From Bacillus taeanensis (lineage in GTDB: Bacteria > Bacillota > Bacilli > Bacillales > UBA6769), in NCBI RefSeq assembly GCF_003318295.1, contig NZ_QOCW01000017.1, positions 34,830-98,829 on the forward strand: a stretch of 64,000 nt of DNA, read 5' to 3'. The notes under the pieces were generated by a model. It was not told the DNA's origin and made no database searches. It was given only the letters and a program-made list of their open reading frames with translations. Positions 34,849-48,972 of the stretch are shown here, piece after piece. How positions within the stretch are numbered: the first letter of the stretch is position 1; each line of letters starts with the position of its first letter. The translations under genes were made by a program, and so were the position numbers.

Positions 34849-35950
<1,102 letters not shown>

Positions 35951-35984
35951 TAAAATAAATTAAAATACTATTTTTAAACAATAA

Positions 35985-36212
<228 letters not shown>

Positions 36213-36251
36213 TTACAGCCTTTAATACGAATTGAAAAAAGCTTTTTATTA

Positions 36252-36353
36252 GTGAATGTGGCGAAGTTAGTCCAATTCTAGTAAGGGTTCGAGAGAAGGG
36301 CTTGTCGAATTCTTCGGACATCTCATGTGAAGAAGAGGACCTTCGCCATTCCT
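36252..36353. repeat. Branched palindrome between atpE and atpF
   Basis: AATG(TG)GCGAAG pairs with CTTCGCCATT and GTCC with GGAC next to it, closing a region with an inner TGTCGAA/TTCGGACA hairpin. It occupies most of the 169-base gap. It may lower downstream transcription or stabilise the atpE message. Confidence 0.55.
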
Positions 36354-36366
36354 TATGTAGACCTAG

Positions 36367-37448
<1,082 letters not shown>

Positions 37449-37546
37449 GATTTTAAGAGGGCAAAACCCTTTCTTTTTATGAACAACTTAAAATGCTGGT
37501 TCAATAAATCGTTTATTTATTGAGCTACATCTGACGATAGGGGTGA

Positions 37547-39061
<1,515 letters not shown>

Positions 39062-39079
39062 TAGAATGATTGTCTAACA

Positions 39080-39154
39080 CGAGAAGCCAAATAGATGGAG
39101 GTTGCTTGAGGTGACTACTTGCGAACGTCAAGTCTGCTTCCTTATTTGGTCTCG
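39080..39154. repeat. Palindromic structure between atpA and atpG
   Basis: CGAGA (39080-39084) with TCTCG (39150-39154) and CCAAATA (39087-39093) with TATTTGG (39143-39149) form the base. Inside, CTTGA (39105-39109) pairs with TCAAG (39128-39132). It fills the 120-base gap; no T-run follows. Confidence 0.55.
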
Positions 39155-39181
39155 AGCTTAGCGAAAAGGTGGTGAGATTGA

Positions 39182-40042
<861 letters not shown>

Positions 40043-40111
40043 TAAAGTGGAATCGTCGATATAAACGAACGGAATATAGATGCGTGTTTAAAGCGCAAAA
40101 AATCAATGCAT

Positions 40112-40140
40112 GAGATGACTGGGATAATCCTCGTCATCTC
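40112..40140 (+). other. Hairpin between atpG and atpD
   Basis: GAGATGAC (40112-40119) pairs with GTCATCTC (40133-40140). It lies 31 bases upstream of atpD without a T-run, so it is more likely a processing or stability element than a terminator. Confidence 0.5.
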
Positions 40141-40159
40141 AACCTCGAAATGTTGTTAG

Positions 40160-41593
<1,434 letters not shown>

Positions 41594-41613
41594 TACACTC
41601 TCATAAGAAATAA

Positions 41614-42039
<426 letters not shown>

Positions 42040-42040
42040 T

Positions 42041-42068
42041 AAAAAAGCGCCCATTGCGGCGCTTTTTT
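42041..42068 (+). terminator. Terminator of the atp operon
   Basis: AAAAAAGCGCC and GGCGCTTTTTT are perfect 11-base arms directly after the atpC stop. Confidence 0.85.
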
Positions 42069-42130
42069 ATTATTTGTCCTCTCTATATGGACAAAATGCA
42101 TGGTATGTCTTTTTGCGGGGTCAGACCCCT
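42062..42130. repeat. Direct repeat copy 1 beside the rsbR-like gene
   Basis: About 69 bases (TTTATTATTTGTCCTCTC ... ACAAAAT ... GTCTTTTTG ... CAGACCCC) that recur at 43047-43115 with roughly 80 percent identity by eye. It ends in the small palindrome GGGGTCAGACCCC. Confidence 0.7.
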
Positions 42131-42963
42131 TATTTCACTACACCTAATTCATCTAAAGCTTGCGCGACAGTCATTTTTGTTTTAACATCTTCAAACTCCA
42201 CTCCTAAACTTACGAGTGTTTGGGCGATTTCAGGTCGTATTCCGGTTAAAGTTGCTTTTACACCAATGAGCTTTAATACTTTTACCACTTTAAAAATATT
42301 ATAAGCAACCATTGTATCAATCATTGGTACTCCTGAAACATCAATAATTAAATGTTTTAATTTTAGCTGCGCACTTTTTTCTAACGCGATTTCCATAATT
42401 AAGTTTGCGCGGTGTGTATCAATTTCCCCAATAAGCGGAAGAACTCCGATTTCTTTGCAAAGCGGGACAACCGGAGCAGATAATTCTTCCATCGCACTAT
42501 GAGCAAGCTTCATAAGCCGGTTATGATGATTTAAATAAATCGTGCTGAAAATAAAGCTAATTTCATCAAGTAAAGGGTCAATGATTTTACTTACATCAAG
42601 CATTGTAATAGGCTCGAAGCGTCTTTGATTCAATTCATCGGTAAACACTTCCCATATGACAGTGCGGTACGAAGTAAGTGCTCGAATGGATTGATCTAAA
42701 GGGATGCCTTTTTGAAGGGCTGTTTCCCCTACGTTTTGTGCCCAGGCTTTTATTTTCTCAGCCATCATTTCCCGGTCTTTGTATAACGCTTCTCCTAAAT
42801 AGTGAATAAGTTCTGTGCGCCAATTTTCAACTTGAGATAGCTCAATCTCAGCTTCTTGGATTTTTTTGCAATAGTCTTTATCATGAAGTTGAAGCAGGTT
42901 TTTCACTAATTGTTCTTTATTTTCAATGATTATGTTGCCTATGTACTTCAATTCCTCTCTCAT
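42130..42963 (-). CDS. RsbR-type stressosome protein with STAS domain
   Basis: A 277-residue protein with an RsbR-like helical N-terminal domain (1-150) and a C-terminal STAS domain (about 160-275, VGVKATLTGIRPEIAQTLVSLGVEF-like end). The two threonines phosphorylated by RsbT in RsbRA are matched by T183 (GEIDTHRA) and T217 (VPMIDTMVA), separated by the same 34 residues. It should be a co-antagonist in the stressosome that senses stress for the sigma-B pathway. ATG at 42963 follows AGGAGATGG. It lies opposite in direction to, and between, the atp and nuo operons, flanked by direct repeats; no rsbS or rsbT adjoins. Confidence 0.85.
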   Translation of the reverse strand: MREELKYIGNIIIENKEQLVKNLLQLHDKDYCKKIQEAEIELSQVENWRTELIHYLGEALYKDREMMAEKIKAWAQNVGETALQKGIPLDQSIRALTSYRTVIWEVFTDELNQRRFEPITMLDVSKIIDPLLDEISFIFSTIYLNHHNRLMKLAHSAMEELSAPVVPLCKEIGVLPLIGEIDTHRANLIMEIALEKSAQLKLKHLIIDVSGVPMIDTMVAYNIFKVVKVLKLIGVKATLTGIRPEIAQTLVSLGVEFEDVKTKMTVAQALDELGVVK

Positions 42964-43046
42964 AAGCAGCTGCCATCTCCTCTGAAGTGTAAGATAATAC
43001 TATCGTAAAACATATAAAATCTTTAGGCAATAAATAAGGGGCTGTA

Positions 43047-43115
43047 CTTTTTTTATTATTTGTCCTCTCCATATGAACAAAATAGGGTAAGTGTCTTTTT
43101 GTGGGGGCAGACCCC
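43047..43115. repeat. Direct repeat copy 2 beside the rsbR-like gene
   Basis: Partner of 42062-42130, same orientation, on the promoter side of the minus-strand gene. It ends in GTGGGGGCAGACCCCC. Confidence 0.7.
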
Positions 43116-43123
43116 CAATTAGT

Positions 43124-43156
43124 GGTGTCGACACCAATATTTGTATTTGTTATAAT
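43124..43156 (+). promoter_or_regulatory. nuo operon promoter with overlapping palindrome
   Basis: TCGACA (43128-43133), a 17-base spacer and TATAAT (43151-43156) form a good sigma-A promoter. The -35 lies inside the perfect palindrome GGTGTCGACACC (43124-43135), a likely operator. Confidence 0.6.
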
Positions 43157-43213
43157 AAGTACAAAGAGAAAACTCTTATTAAGAAAGCCTTCATTTAGAT
43201 TGGAGAAGATGCG

Positions 43214-43591
43214 ATGGAGACGACTTATTACGTGTATCAAAACAGTTACATTATTGTCGGAATCTTTCTTCTACTCGGGATTTTGCTGCCGGCTGTTGCG
43301 TTAACAGCAGGGAAACTTCTCAGGCCAAACAAGCCTACCCGCGAAAAGCAGACAACCTATGAAAGCGGGATTGAGCCGTTTCATCAAAGTTGGGTCCGTT
43401 TTAATGTAAGGTATTATATTTTTGCGTTAATGTTTGTCATTTTTGATGTTGAAACCGTATTTCTATATCCGTGGGCTGTCGCATACGATGAGCTAGGATT
43501 ATTTGCATTAATTGAAATGTTAATTTTTATCGTCATGCTTTTAATCGGATTAATTTATGCATGGAAGAAGAAGGTGTTAACATGGATATGA
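43214..43591 (+). CDS. nuoA: NADH-quinone oxidoreductase subunit A
   Basis: Membrane subunit of complex I, 125 residues, three helices. The conserved loop [20 protein letters not shown] and the second-helix [12 protein letters not shown] are diagnostic. TGGAGAAG precedes the ATG. First of eleven nuo genes; it overlaps nuoB by ten bases. Confidence 0.95.
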   Translation: METTYYVYQNSYIIVGIFLLLGILLPAVALTAGKLLRPNKPTREKQTTYESGIEPFHQSWVRFNVRYYIFALMFVIFDVETVFLYPWAVAYDELGLFALIEMLIFIVMLLIGLIYAWKKKVLTWI

Positions 43592-44100
43592 ATTTAGAGA
43601 ACATTACACCAGAAGAACAAGAAGAGTTAAATCGCAATGTCTTTTTTTCAACACTTGAGCAAGTAAAAGGATGGGCGCGGAGCAATTCCCTTTGGCCGCT
43701 TACATTTGGGCTTGCCTGCTGTGCAATCGAAATGATGGGTGTTGGTGCCTCACACTATGACCTCGACCGCTTTGGCTCCTTTTTCCGTACCTCACCACGA
43801 CAATCAGACGTTATGATTGTGTCAGGAACTGTTACAAAAAAAATGGCTCCTGTTTTAAAGCGTCTCTATGATCAAATGCCTGAACCGAAATGGGTAATCG
43901 CAATGGGTTCCTGCGCAACAGCTGGTGGACCGTACATAAAGTCTTATGCTGTTGTAAAAGGTGTTGACCAGATTGTCCCTGTTGATGTATATATTCCAGG
44001 CTGTCCACCAAATCCAGCTGCACTTATTTATGGAATTAATAAATTACAAGAAAAAATCCGTTATGAAGCAAAAACCGGAAAGCGGGTGACAAGTCAATGA
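43582..44100 (+). CDS. nuoB: NADH-quinone oxidoreductase subunit B
   Basis: Carries the terminal iron-sulfur cluster N2, which hands electrons to quinone; 172 residues. Ligands C46-C47 (LACCAIEMM), C111 ([10 protein letters not shown]) and C141 (PGCPPNP) are all present. ATG at 43582 lies 7 bases after GAAGGTG, inside the end of nuoA. It overlaps nuoC by four bases (ATGA). Confidence 0.96.
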   Translation: MDMNLENITPEEQEELNRNVFFSTLEQVKGWARSNSLWPLTFGLACCAIEMMGVGASHYDLDRFGSFFRTSPRQSDVMIVSGTVTKKMAPVLKRLYDQMPEPKWVIAMGSCATAGGPYIKSYAVVKGVDQIVPVDVYIPGCPPNPAALIYGINKLQEKIRYEAKTGKRVTSQ

Positions 44101-45314
44101 CGAATGACAAAGACCCAAAAAAGCCTCATAGCGATTTAGAGCAATCAGAAGAAAAGGAAACGCTTTCAAAAGATGGAGACGATTTAGCGAAGAAAAAAGC
44201 AGCGGCAGCGGCAAAAGCAAAAGCGGCCGCGCTCGCAAAACAAAAAGCAAAAGAAATGCAGGAGAGTACATCGGAAGAATCATCCAGCGATGAAGATCTC
44301 GCCAAGAAAAAAGCAGCGGCGGCAGCAAAGGCAAAGGCGGCCGCGCTCGCAAAACAAAAAGCAAAAGAAATGCAGGAGAGTACATCGGAAGAGTCATCCA
44401 GCGATGAAGATCTCGCCAAGAAAAAAGCAGTGGCAGCGGCAAAAGCAAAAGCGGCCGCACTCGCAAAACAAAAAGCAAAAGAAATGCAGGAGAGTACATC
44501 AGAAGAGTCATCCAGCGATGAAGATCTTGCCAAGAAAAAGGCAGCGGCAGCCGCAAAGGCAAAGGCGGCCGCGCTCGCAAAACAAAAAGCAAAAGAAATG
44601 CAGGAGAGTACATCGGAAGAGTCAGCCAGTGATGAAGATCTTGCGAAGAAAAAGGCAGCGGCCGTCGCCAAAGCGAAAGCGGCAGCCGCAGCTCGGGCAA
44701 AAGCGGGCGGCGGGGCATCAGATGATGAAAAAGCAAAAGCGATCGCTGCAGCGAAAGCAAAAGCCGCAGCCGCAGCCGCTGCCAAAGCAAAACAAGCAAA
44801 AGCTTCTGAAGAGCCTGCTGAAGAAGAACAGCCATCACCGAATCAGCCAATGCTCGATAAATATGTCAAAGTCATTACAGAACATATCGGAAAAGATGTG
44901 TTTGAAGAGTCTTATATTAATAAACTTGGAAAAGATGTGCCAACGCTTATCGTAAAGCTTGAATGCTATTATCAAGTGATGGAGTTTTTACGAAAAAATG
45001 AACAGCTTGCTTTTGACTACTGCTCAGAGCTTCACGGCACAGACTTTGAAACACATATGGAAGTGTATGTGTATTTGTATTCGTACCGCAACAAGCAGTC
45101 AGCCGCCGTAAAGGTAAAGCTTGACCGCGACAAACCAGTTGTTCCATCAATTACGCCGATTTGGCTTGGCGCGGATTGGCCGGAGCGGGAAGCATATGAT
45201 TTACTGGGCATTGAATTTACAGGACATCCAAATTTAACGCGGATTTTGCTTACAGAAGATTGGGTTGGCTATCCGCTTCGTAAAGATTATGAGCCGTTTG
45301 ACGTGGAGGTGTAG
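44097..45314 (+). CDS. nuoC: NADH-quinone oxidoreductase subunit C with a repetitive N-terminal extension
   Basis: The normal NuoC (30-kDa) domain is at about 255-405, ending with [30 protein letters not shown] and RKDYEPF. Before it lie about 250 extra residues, extremely rich in Ala, Lys and Glu. From residue 29 a 38-residue unit ([20 protein letters not shown] then [18 protein letters not shown]) repeats at 29, 67, 105 and 143, with a variant at 181. The gene is intact and in frame. An Ala/Lys-rich NuoC extension is known in some bacilli; its role is not. It would form a long charged helix or disordered arm on the cytoplasmic side of complex I. Confidence 0.93.
   Translation: MTNDKDPKKPHSDLEQSEEKETLSKDGDDLAKKKAAAAAKAKAAALAKQKAKEMQESTSEESSSDEDLAKKKAAAAAKAKAAALAKQKAKEMQESTSEESSSDEDLAKKKAVAAAKAKAAALAKQKAKEMQESTSEESSSDEDLAKKKAAAAAKAKAAALAKQKAKEMQESTSEESASDEDLAKKKAAAVAKAKAAAAARAKAGGGASDDEKAKAIAAAKAKAAAAAAAKAKQAKASEEPAEEEQPSPNQPMLDKYVKVITEHIGKDVFEESYINKLGKDVPTLIVKLECYYQVMEFLRKNEQLAFDYCSELHGTDFETHMEVYVYLYSYRNKQSAAVKVKLDRDKPVVPSITPIWLGADWPEREAYDLLGIEFTGHPNLTRILLTEDWVGYPLRKDYEPFDVEV
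44181..44636 (+). repeat. 114-bp tandem repeat inside nuoC
   Basis: Four almost identical 114-base units start at 44181, 44295, 44409 and 44523; a fifth at 44637 matches only at its start. Units differ at few bases, for example GCAGCGGCAGCGGCA against GCAGTGGCAGCGGCA. Because 114 is a multiple of three, copy-number change keeps the frame. Confidence 0.9.
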
Positions 45315-45317
45315 AAG

Positions 45318-46418
45318 GTGATTCGTACAGAGGAAATGCTTTTAAATGTCGGGCCGCAGCACCCGAGTACACACGGTGTGTTTCGAATTGTCTTGAAAAT
45401 TGATGGAGAAACGATTAAAGAAGCAACACCTGTGATCGGCTATCTTCACCGCGGCACCGAAAAGCTTGCAGAAGATCTGCAGTATACGCAAATTATCCCG
45501 TATACAGATCGAATGGATTATTTATCAGCGATGACAAACAACTATGTGCTCTGTCATGCGGTGGAAACAATGATGAACCTTGAAGTGCCGGAACGGGCGG
45601 AATATTTGCGTGTTCTTGTGATGGAACTTGGGCGAATTGCCAGTCATTTCGTTTGGTATGGTACATATTTATTGGATATCGGTGCATTAAGCCCATTCCT
45701 CTACGCATTTCGTGAGCGGGAAATGATTATTAATCTTTTAAATGAGATTTCAGGTGCTCGTCTTACATTTAACTATATGCGTGTTGGCGGCGTGAAGTGG
45801 GATGCGCCGGAGGGCTGGATTCAAAAGGTAAGAGACTTGTTGCCTTATTTACGCGAACAGCTTGCCGGCTATCATGAACTTGTTTCTGGAAATGAAATCT
45901 TTCTGCAGCGTGTAAAAGGTGTCGGTGTTTATTCCAAAGAAGAAGCACTGCAATATTCGTTAAGCGGCGCAAATCTTCGCTGTACAGGTGTTGAGTGGGA
46001 TCTTCGTAAAGATGAGCCGTATTCAATTTATGATCACTTCGATTTTAACGTACCTGTCCGCACAGCAGGGGATGCGTGGTCGCGTTATCAGTGCCGCATG
46101 GCGGAAGTAGAGGAATCAATTAAAATCGTCGAGCAGGCTGTTGAGCAGTTTCCGGAAGAAGGCGAGATTATGGCGAAAGTACCGCGGATTATTAAGCCGC
46201 CAAAAGGCGAGACATATGTCCGCATTGAGTCACCGCGCGGCGAGATTGGCTGTTATATTGCATCAGATGGAAAAAAGGAGCCGTACCGCTTGAAGTTTCG
46301 CCGGCCATCGTTTTATAATCTGCAAATTTTGCCGAAGCTGTTAAAAGGCGAAAACATTGCGAACTTAATTACGATTCTTGGAGGCATTGATATTGTCCTT
46401 GGGGAGGTTGACGGCTAA
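45318..46418 (+). CDS. nuoD: NADH-quinone oxidoreductase subunit D
   Basis: The 49-kDa subunit lining the quinone site; 366 residues. NVGPQHPSTHGVFRIVLKIDG near the start, ATPVIGYLHRGTEKLAE and C-terminal LGGIDIVLGEVDG are family signatures. GTG at 45318 lies 7 bases after GGAGGT. It follows nuoC by three bases. Confidence 0.96.
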   Translation: MIRTEEMLLNVGPQHPSTHGVFRIVLKIDGETIKEATPVIGYLHRGTEKLAEDLQYTQIIPYTDRMDYLSAMTNNYVLCHAVETMMNLEVPERAEYLRVLVMELGRIASHFVWYGTYLLDIGALSPFLYAFREREMIINLLNEISGARLTFNYMRVGGVKWDAPEGWIQKVRDLLPYLREQLAGYHELVSGNEIFLQRVKGVGVYSKEEALQYSLSGANLRCTGVEWDLRKDEPYSIYDHFDFNVPVRTAGDAWSRYQCRMAEVEESIKIVEQAVEQFPEEGEIMAKVPRIIKPPKGETYVRIESPRGEIGCYIASDGKKEPYRLKFRRPSFYNLQILPKLLKGENIANLITILGGIDIVLGEVDG

Positions 46419-47419
46419 TGAATGAACTGCTTCAATCAGCACCAAATTGGACGAATACGGCGATTTTCTTCTTTTTAGGTGTGTCATTATTAATGACAGT
46501 ATTAGGATTCGTAACGTACGGCATTTTAGCGGAACGAAAAGTGCTCGGCTTTATGCAGGCACGGATGGGACCGAGTCGTGTTGGCGGCCGCTTTGGTTTA
46601 TTACAAACAGTCGCGGACGTGTTGAAGCTGTTATTAAAAGAAGATACGATTCCAAAACTTGCCGATCGGCCCCTGTTTATACTCGCACCAGTACTTGCTT
46701 TTGCGCCGGCATTTATGGTGCTTGCGGCAATTCCGTTTAGTGAAAACTTAAAGTTTGCTGATATTGGGGTTGGACTGCTTTATTATATTGCTGTTTCTGG
46801 CATTTCAACAATTGGCGTCTTACTTGGCGGCTGGGCATCGAATAACAAATATGCGCTTCTTGGTGGAATGCGTTCAGCGGCACAGATGATTTCATATGAA
46901 ATTCCCTTAGTGATGTCAGTTGTTGGCATTGTGCTGTTAACAGGAAGCTTAAACTTAACTGAAATTGTTGCTGCACAAGAAAATATCGCCTATATCTTTC
47001 TGCAGCCTGTTGCCTTTTTAGTGTTTTTAATTGCGGCAACAGCTGAGTTAAACCGGACGCCATTTGACCTGCCGGAAGCGGAATCAGAGCTTGTTGCCGG
47101 CTATCATGTTGAATATTCAGGCTTTCGCTGGGCGTTTTTTATGCTTTCTGAGTATGTTTATTTATTTGCGATGGCGTCTTTAACAACCATTTTATTTTTA
47201 GGGGGATGGCATCCGCCGCTTCCGTTTTTAGGATTTATTCCAGGCGTGGTTTGGTTTGCACTGAAGTTTATGAGCATTGTCTTTATTATGATTTGGTTCC
47301 GCGCTTCATTTCCAAGGATTCGCGCCGATCAATTAATGTCCTTTGGCTGGAAAGTGCTTCTACCGGTGGCGCTTGCGAACATCTTTGTAACTGCCTTTAT
47401 AAAAGAGCTATTTTTCTAG
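46418..47419 (+). CDS. nuoH: NADH-quinone oxidoreductase subunit H
   Basis: Membrane subunit next to the quinone entry tunnel; 333 residues, eight helices. AERKVLGFMQARMGPSRVG and ELNRTPFDLPEAESELVAGYHVEYSG are diagnostic. The ATG overlaps the nuoD stop (TAATG). A family A repeat separates it from nuoI. Confidence 0.96.
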   Translation: MNELLQSAPNWTNTAIFFFLGVSLLMTVLGFVTYGILAERKVLGFMQARMGPSRVGGRFGLLQTVADVLKLLLKEDTIPKLADRPLFILAPVLAFAPAFMVLAAIPFSENLKFADIGVGLLYYIAVSGISTIGVLLGGWASNNKYALLGGMRSAAQMISYEIPLVMSVVGIVLLTGSLNLTEIVAAQENIAYIFLQPVAFLVFLIAATAELNRTPFDLPEAESELVAGYHVEYSGFRWAFFMLSEYVYLFAMASLTTILFLGGWHPPLPFLGFIPGVVWFALKFMSIVFIMIWFRASFPRIRADQLMSFGWKVLLPVALANIFVTAFIKELFF

Positions 47420-47432
47420 TAGGATTAAATTG

Positions 47433-47555
47433 TTGTCCAGCTGCAGCGCCTATCCCCTCGAGTCAAATAACCTTACGCCGTAAAGGGAAAGAGCCCCTTT
47501 TCGTCGTAAGAACATTTGCTTGTCGGGGGTGAGCAAGTCGCTTCCGCATTTCTTT
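47433..47555. repeat. Palindromic repeat family A between nuoH and nuoI
   Basis: GTCCAGCTGCAGCGCC at the left, CGCTTCCGC near the right, and a core CTCGAGTCAAATAACCTTACG ... CGTCGTAAGAACATTTGCT almost identical to the copy at 56659-56785. The core forms an inner stem (CTTACG.CGTAAAGG with CCTTTTCGTCGTAAG). It interrupts an otherwise tightly packed operon. Confidence 0.75.
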
Positions 47556-47573
47556 TAAAAGAGGTGAGAGTTC

Positions 47574-47993
47574 ATGTTAGGTCTTGTAAAAGGATTAAAA
47601 TACACATTAAAAAACTTAACGAAAAAGCCTGTGACCCACAGCTATCCGGATGAGCCGTTAATGATGCCGGATCGCTTTCGCGGTATTCAAAAGTTTCATC
47701 CGGAAAAATGCATTGTTTGCAATCAATGTGCCAACATTTGTCCGACAGATTGCATTCAGCTAACAGGAAAACCGCATCCAGACCCGAATAAGAAGGGTAA
47801 AGTGATTGATACGTATGACATTAACTTTGAAATTTGTATTTTATGCGATCTTTGTACAGAGGTTTGTCCAACCGAAGCGATCGTGATGACGAATAATTTT
47901 GAGCTTGCCGAATACAGCCGAGATGAATTGTTTAAAAACTTAGAATGGCTCGATGAAAACGATCAAAACATCAGAAGGGAGAATAAAGCGTAA
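47574..47993 (+). CDS. nuoI: NADH-quinone oxidoreductase subunit I
   Basis: Ferredoxin-like subunit with two 4Fe-4S clusters; 139 residues. Cysteines C46, C49, C52, C56 and C88, C91, C94, C98 form two CxxCxxCxxxCP motifs. GAGGTGAGAG precedes the ATG. Confidence 0.95.
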   Translation: MLGLVKGLKYTLKNLTKKPVTHSYPDEPLMMPDRFRGIQKFHPEKCIVCNQCANICPTDCIQLTGKPHPDPNKKGKVIDTYDINFEICILCDLCTEVCPTEAIVMTNNFELAEYSRDELFKNLEWLDENDQNIRRENKA

Positions 47994-48502
47994 TGGGTGA
48001 ATTGATGGCGTTTTTTATTCTCGCACTCGCGGCTATTGCCGGCGGGGTGCTGATGTTAAACCTTGAAAATGTGATGCATATGGTGATCTCACTTGTGTTT
48101 ACCTTTTTAAGCCTGGCTGGTATTTATGTCATGCTTTCGGCTGAATTTGTCGCTGTGGTGCAGGTGCTCATTTATTCGGGAGCAATTACAATCATTATGC
48201 TGTTTGGGATTATGCTTACAAAGCATGATGACAGAACGCGTTATAAAGTGAGTCCGCGCCGCCTTCTCATCAGTCTTTTTTCAGCGGCAGCCTTTTTCTT
48301 TATTATGTTTTACGGGATTAATGATTTAAATCTCGGCACACAGGCGGGAGAGCTGCATGAAGAAAATACGAAAGCAATTGGAACGATGATTTATTCAGAA
48401 TATGTGATTCCATTTGAACTGCTTTCTGTTTTACTGCTTGTCGCGCTTATTGGGGCGATTATCCTTGCAAAACGAGATGACGAGGAGAGTGAGCAAAAAT
48501 GA
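47993..48502 (+). CDS. nuoJ: NADH-quinone oxidoreductase subunit J
   Basis: Membrane subunit of 169 residues with five helices. [40 protein letters not shown] is the conserved block, containing the helix-3 pi-bulge region. It overlaps nuoI by one base and nuoK by four. Confidence 0.94.
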   Translation: MGELMAFFILALAAIAGGVLMLNLENVMHMVISLVFTFLSLAGIYVMLSAEFVAVVQVLIYSGAITIIMLFGIMLTKHDDRTRYKVSPRRLLISLFSAAAFFFIMFYGINDLNLGTQAGELHEENTKAIGTMIYSEYVIPFELLSVLLLVALIGAIILAKRDDEESEQK

Positions 48503-48813
48503 GCACAATTCCGTTATCTGCCTACTTATTGCTTGCGTTAACGCTGTTTTGCATCGGCTTATTTGGTGCTTTAACGAAGCGAAACGCAGTGATTGTGCTG
48601 ATTTCGATTGAACTGATGTTAAATGCGGTCAACCTTAACTTAGTTGCTTTTTCAAAGTTTGGCGTCAATCCTAATTTAACAGGTCAAGTTTTTTCATTGT
48701 TTACGATTACTGTTGCAGCCGCAGAAGCTGCGGTTGGACTTGCGATTTTAATTGCACTGTACCGAAATAAAGCAACAGTCAATGTTGATGAAATGGAAGA
48801 ATTAAAGCATTAA
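48499..48813 (+). CDS. nuoK: NADH-quinone oxidoreductase subunit K
   Basis: Three-helix proton-path subunit of 104 residues. The conserved glutamates are in [15 protein letters not shown] and [25 protein letters not shown] precedes the ATG, which overlaps the nuoJ stop. A 159-base gap with a GGGGG/CCCCC hairpin follows. Confidence 0.95.
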   Translation: MSTIPLSAYLLLALTLFCIGLFGALTKRNAVIVLISIELMLNAVNLNLVAFSKFGVNPNLTGQVFSLFTITVAAAEAAVGLAILIALYRNKATVNVDEMEELKH

Positions 48814-48972
48814 GCAAACAGGGGGTGCCTTAAAAGAAAGAAGCTCCCCCTTCGATTCATTGATAAGGTACTGCCTTTGAAAAGCCGCTGTACAATGTAT
48901 GGATTTGAAAGGGAGACTTTAAAAAGTGTACTTTCTTTCACCTACATGTCATTTAGAGGGGAATGATAAAAA

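Noticed and set aside
44181..44750. Regular 114-base repetition, considered as a CRISPR-like array
   Set aside because: The units are directly adjacent, coding and in frame, with no unique spacers.
44044..44850. Long minus-strand open frames opposite nuoC, up to 268 codons
   Set aside because: They result from the Ala/Lys-rich tandem repeat, which lacks stops on several frames. No ribosome site, and nuoC on the other strand is clearly the gene.
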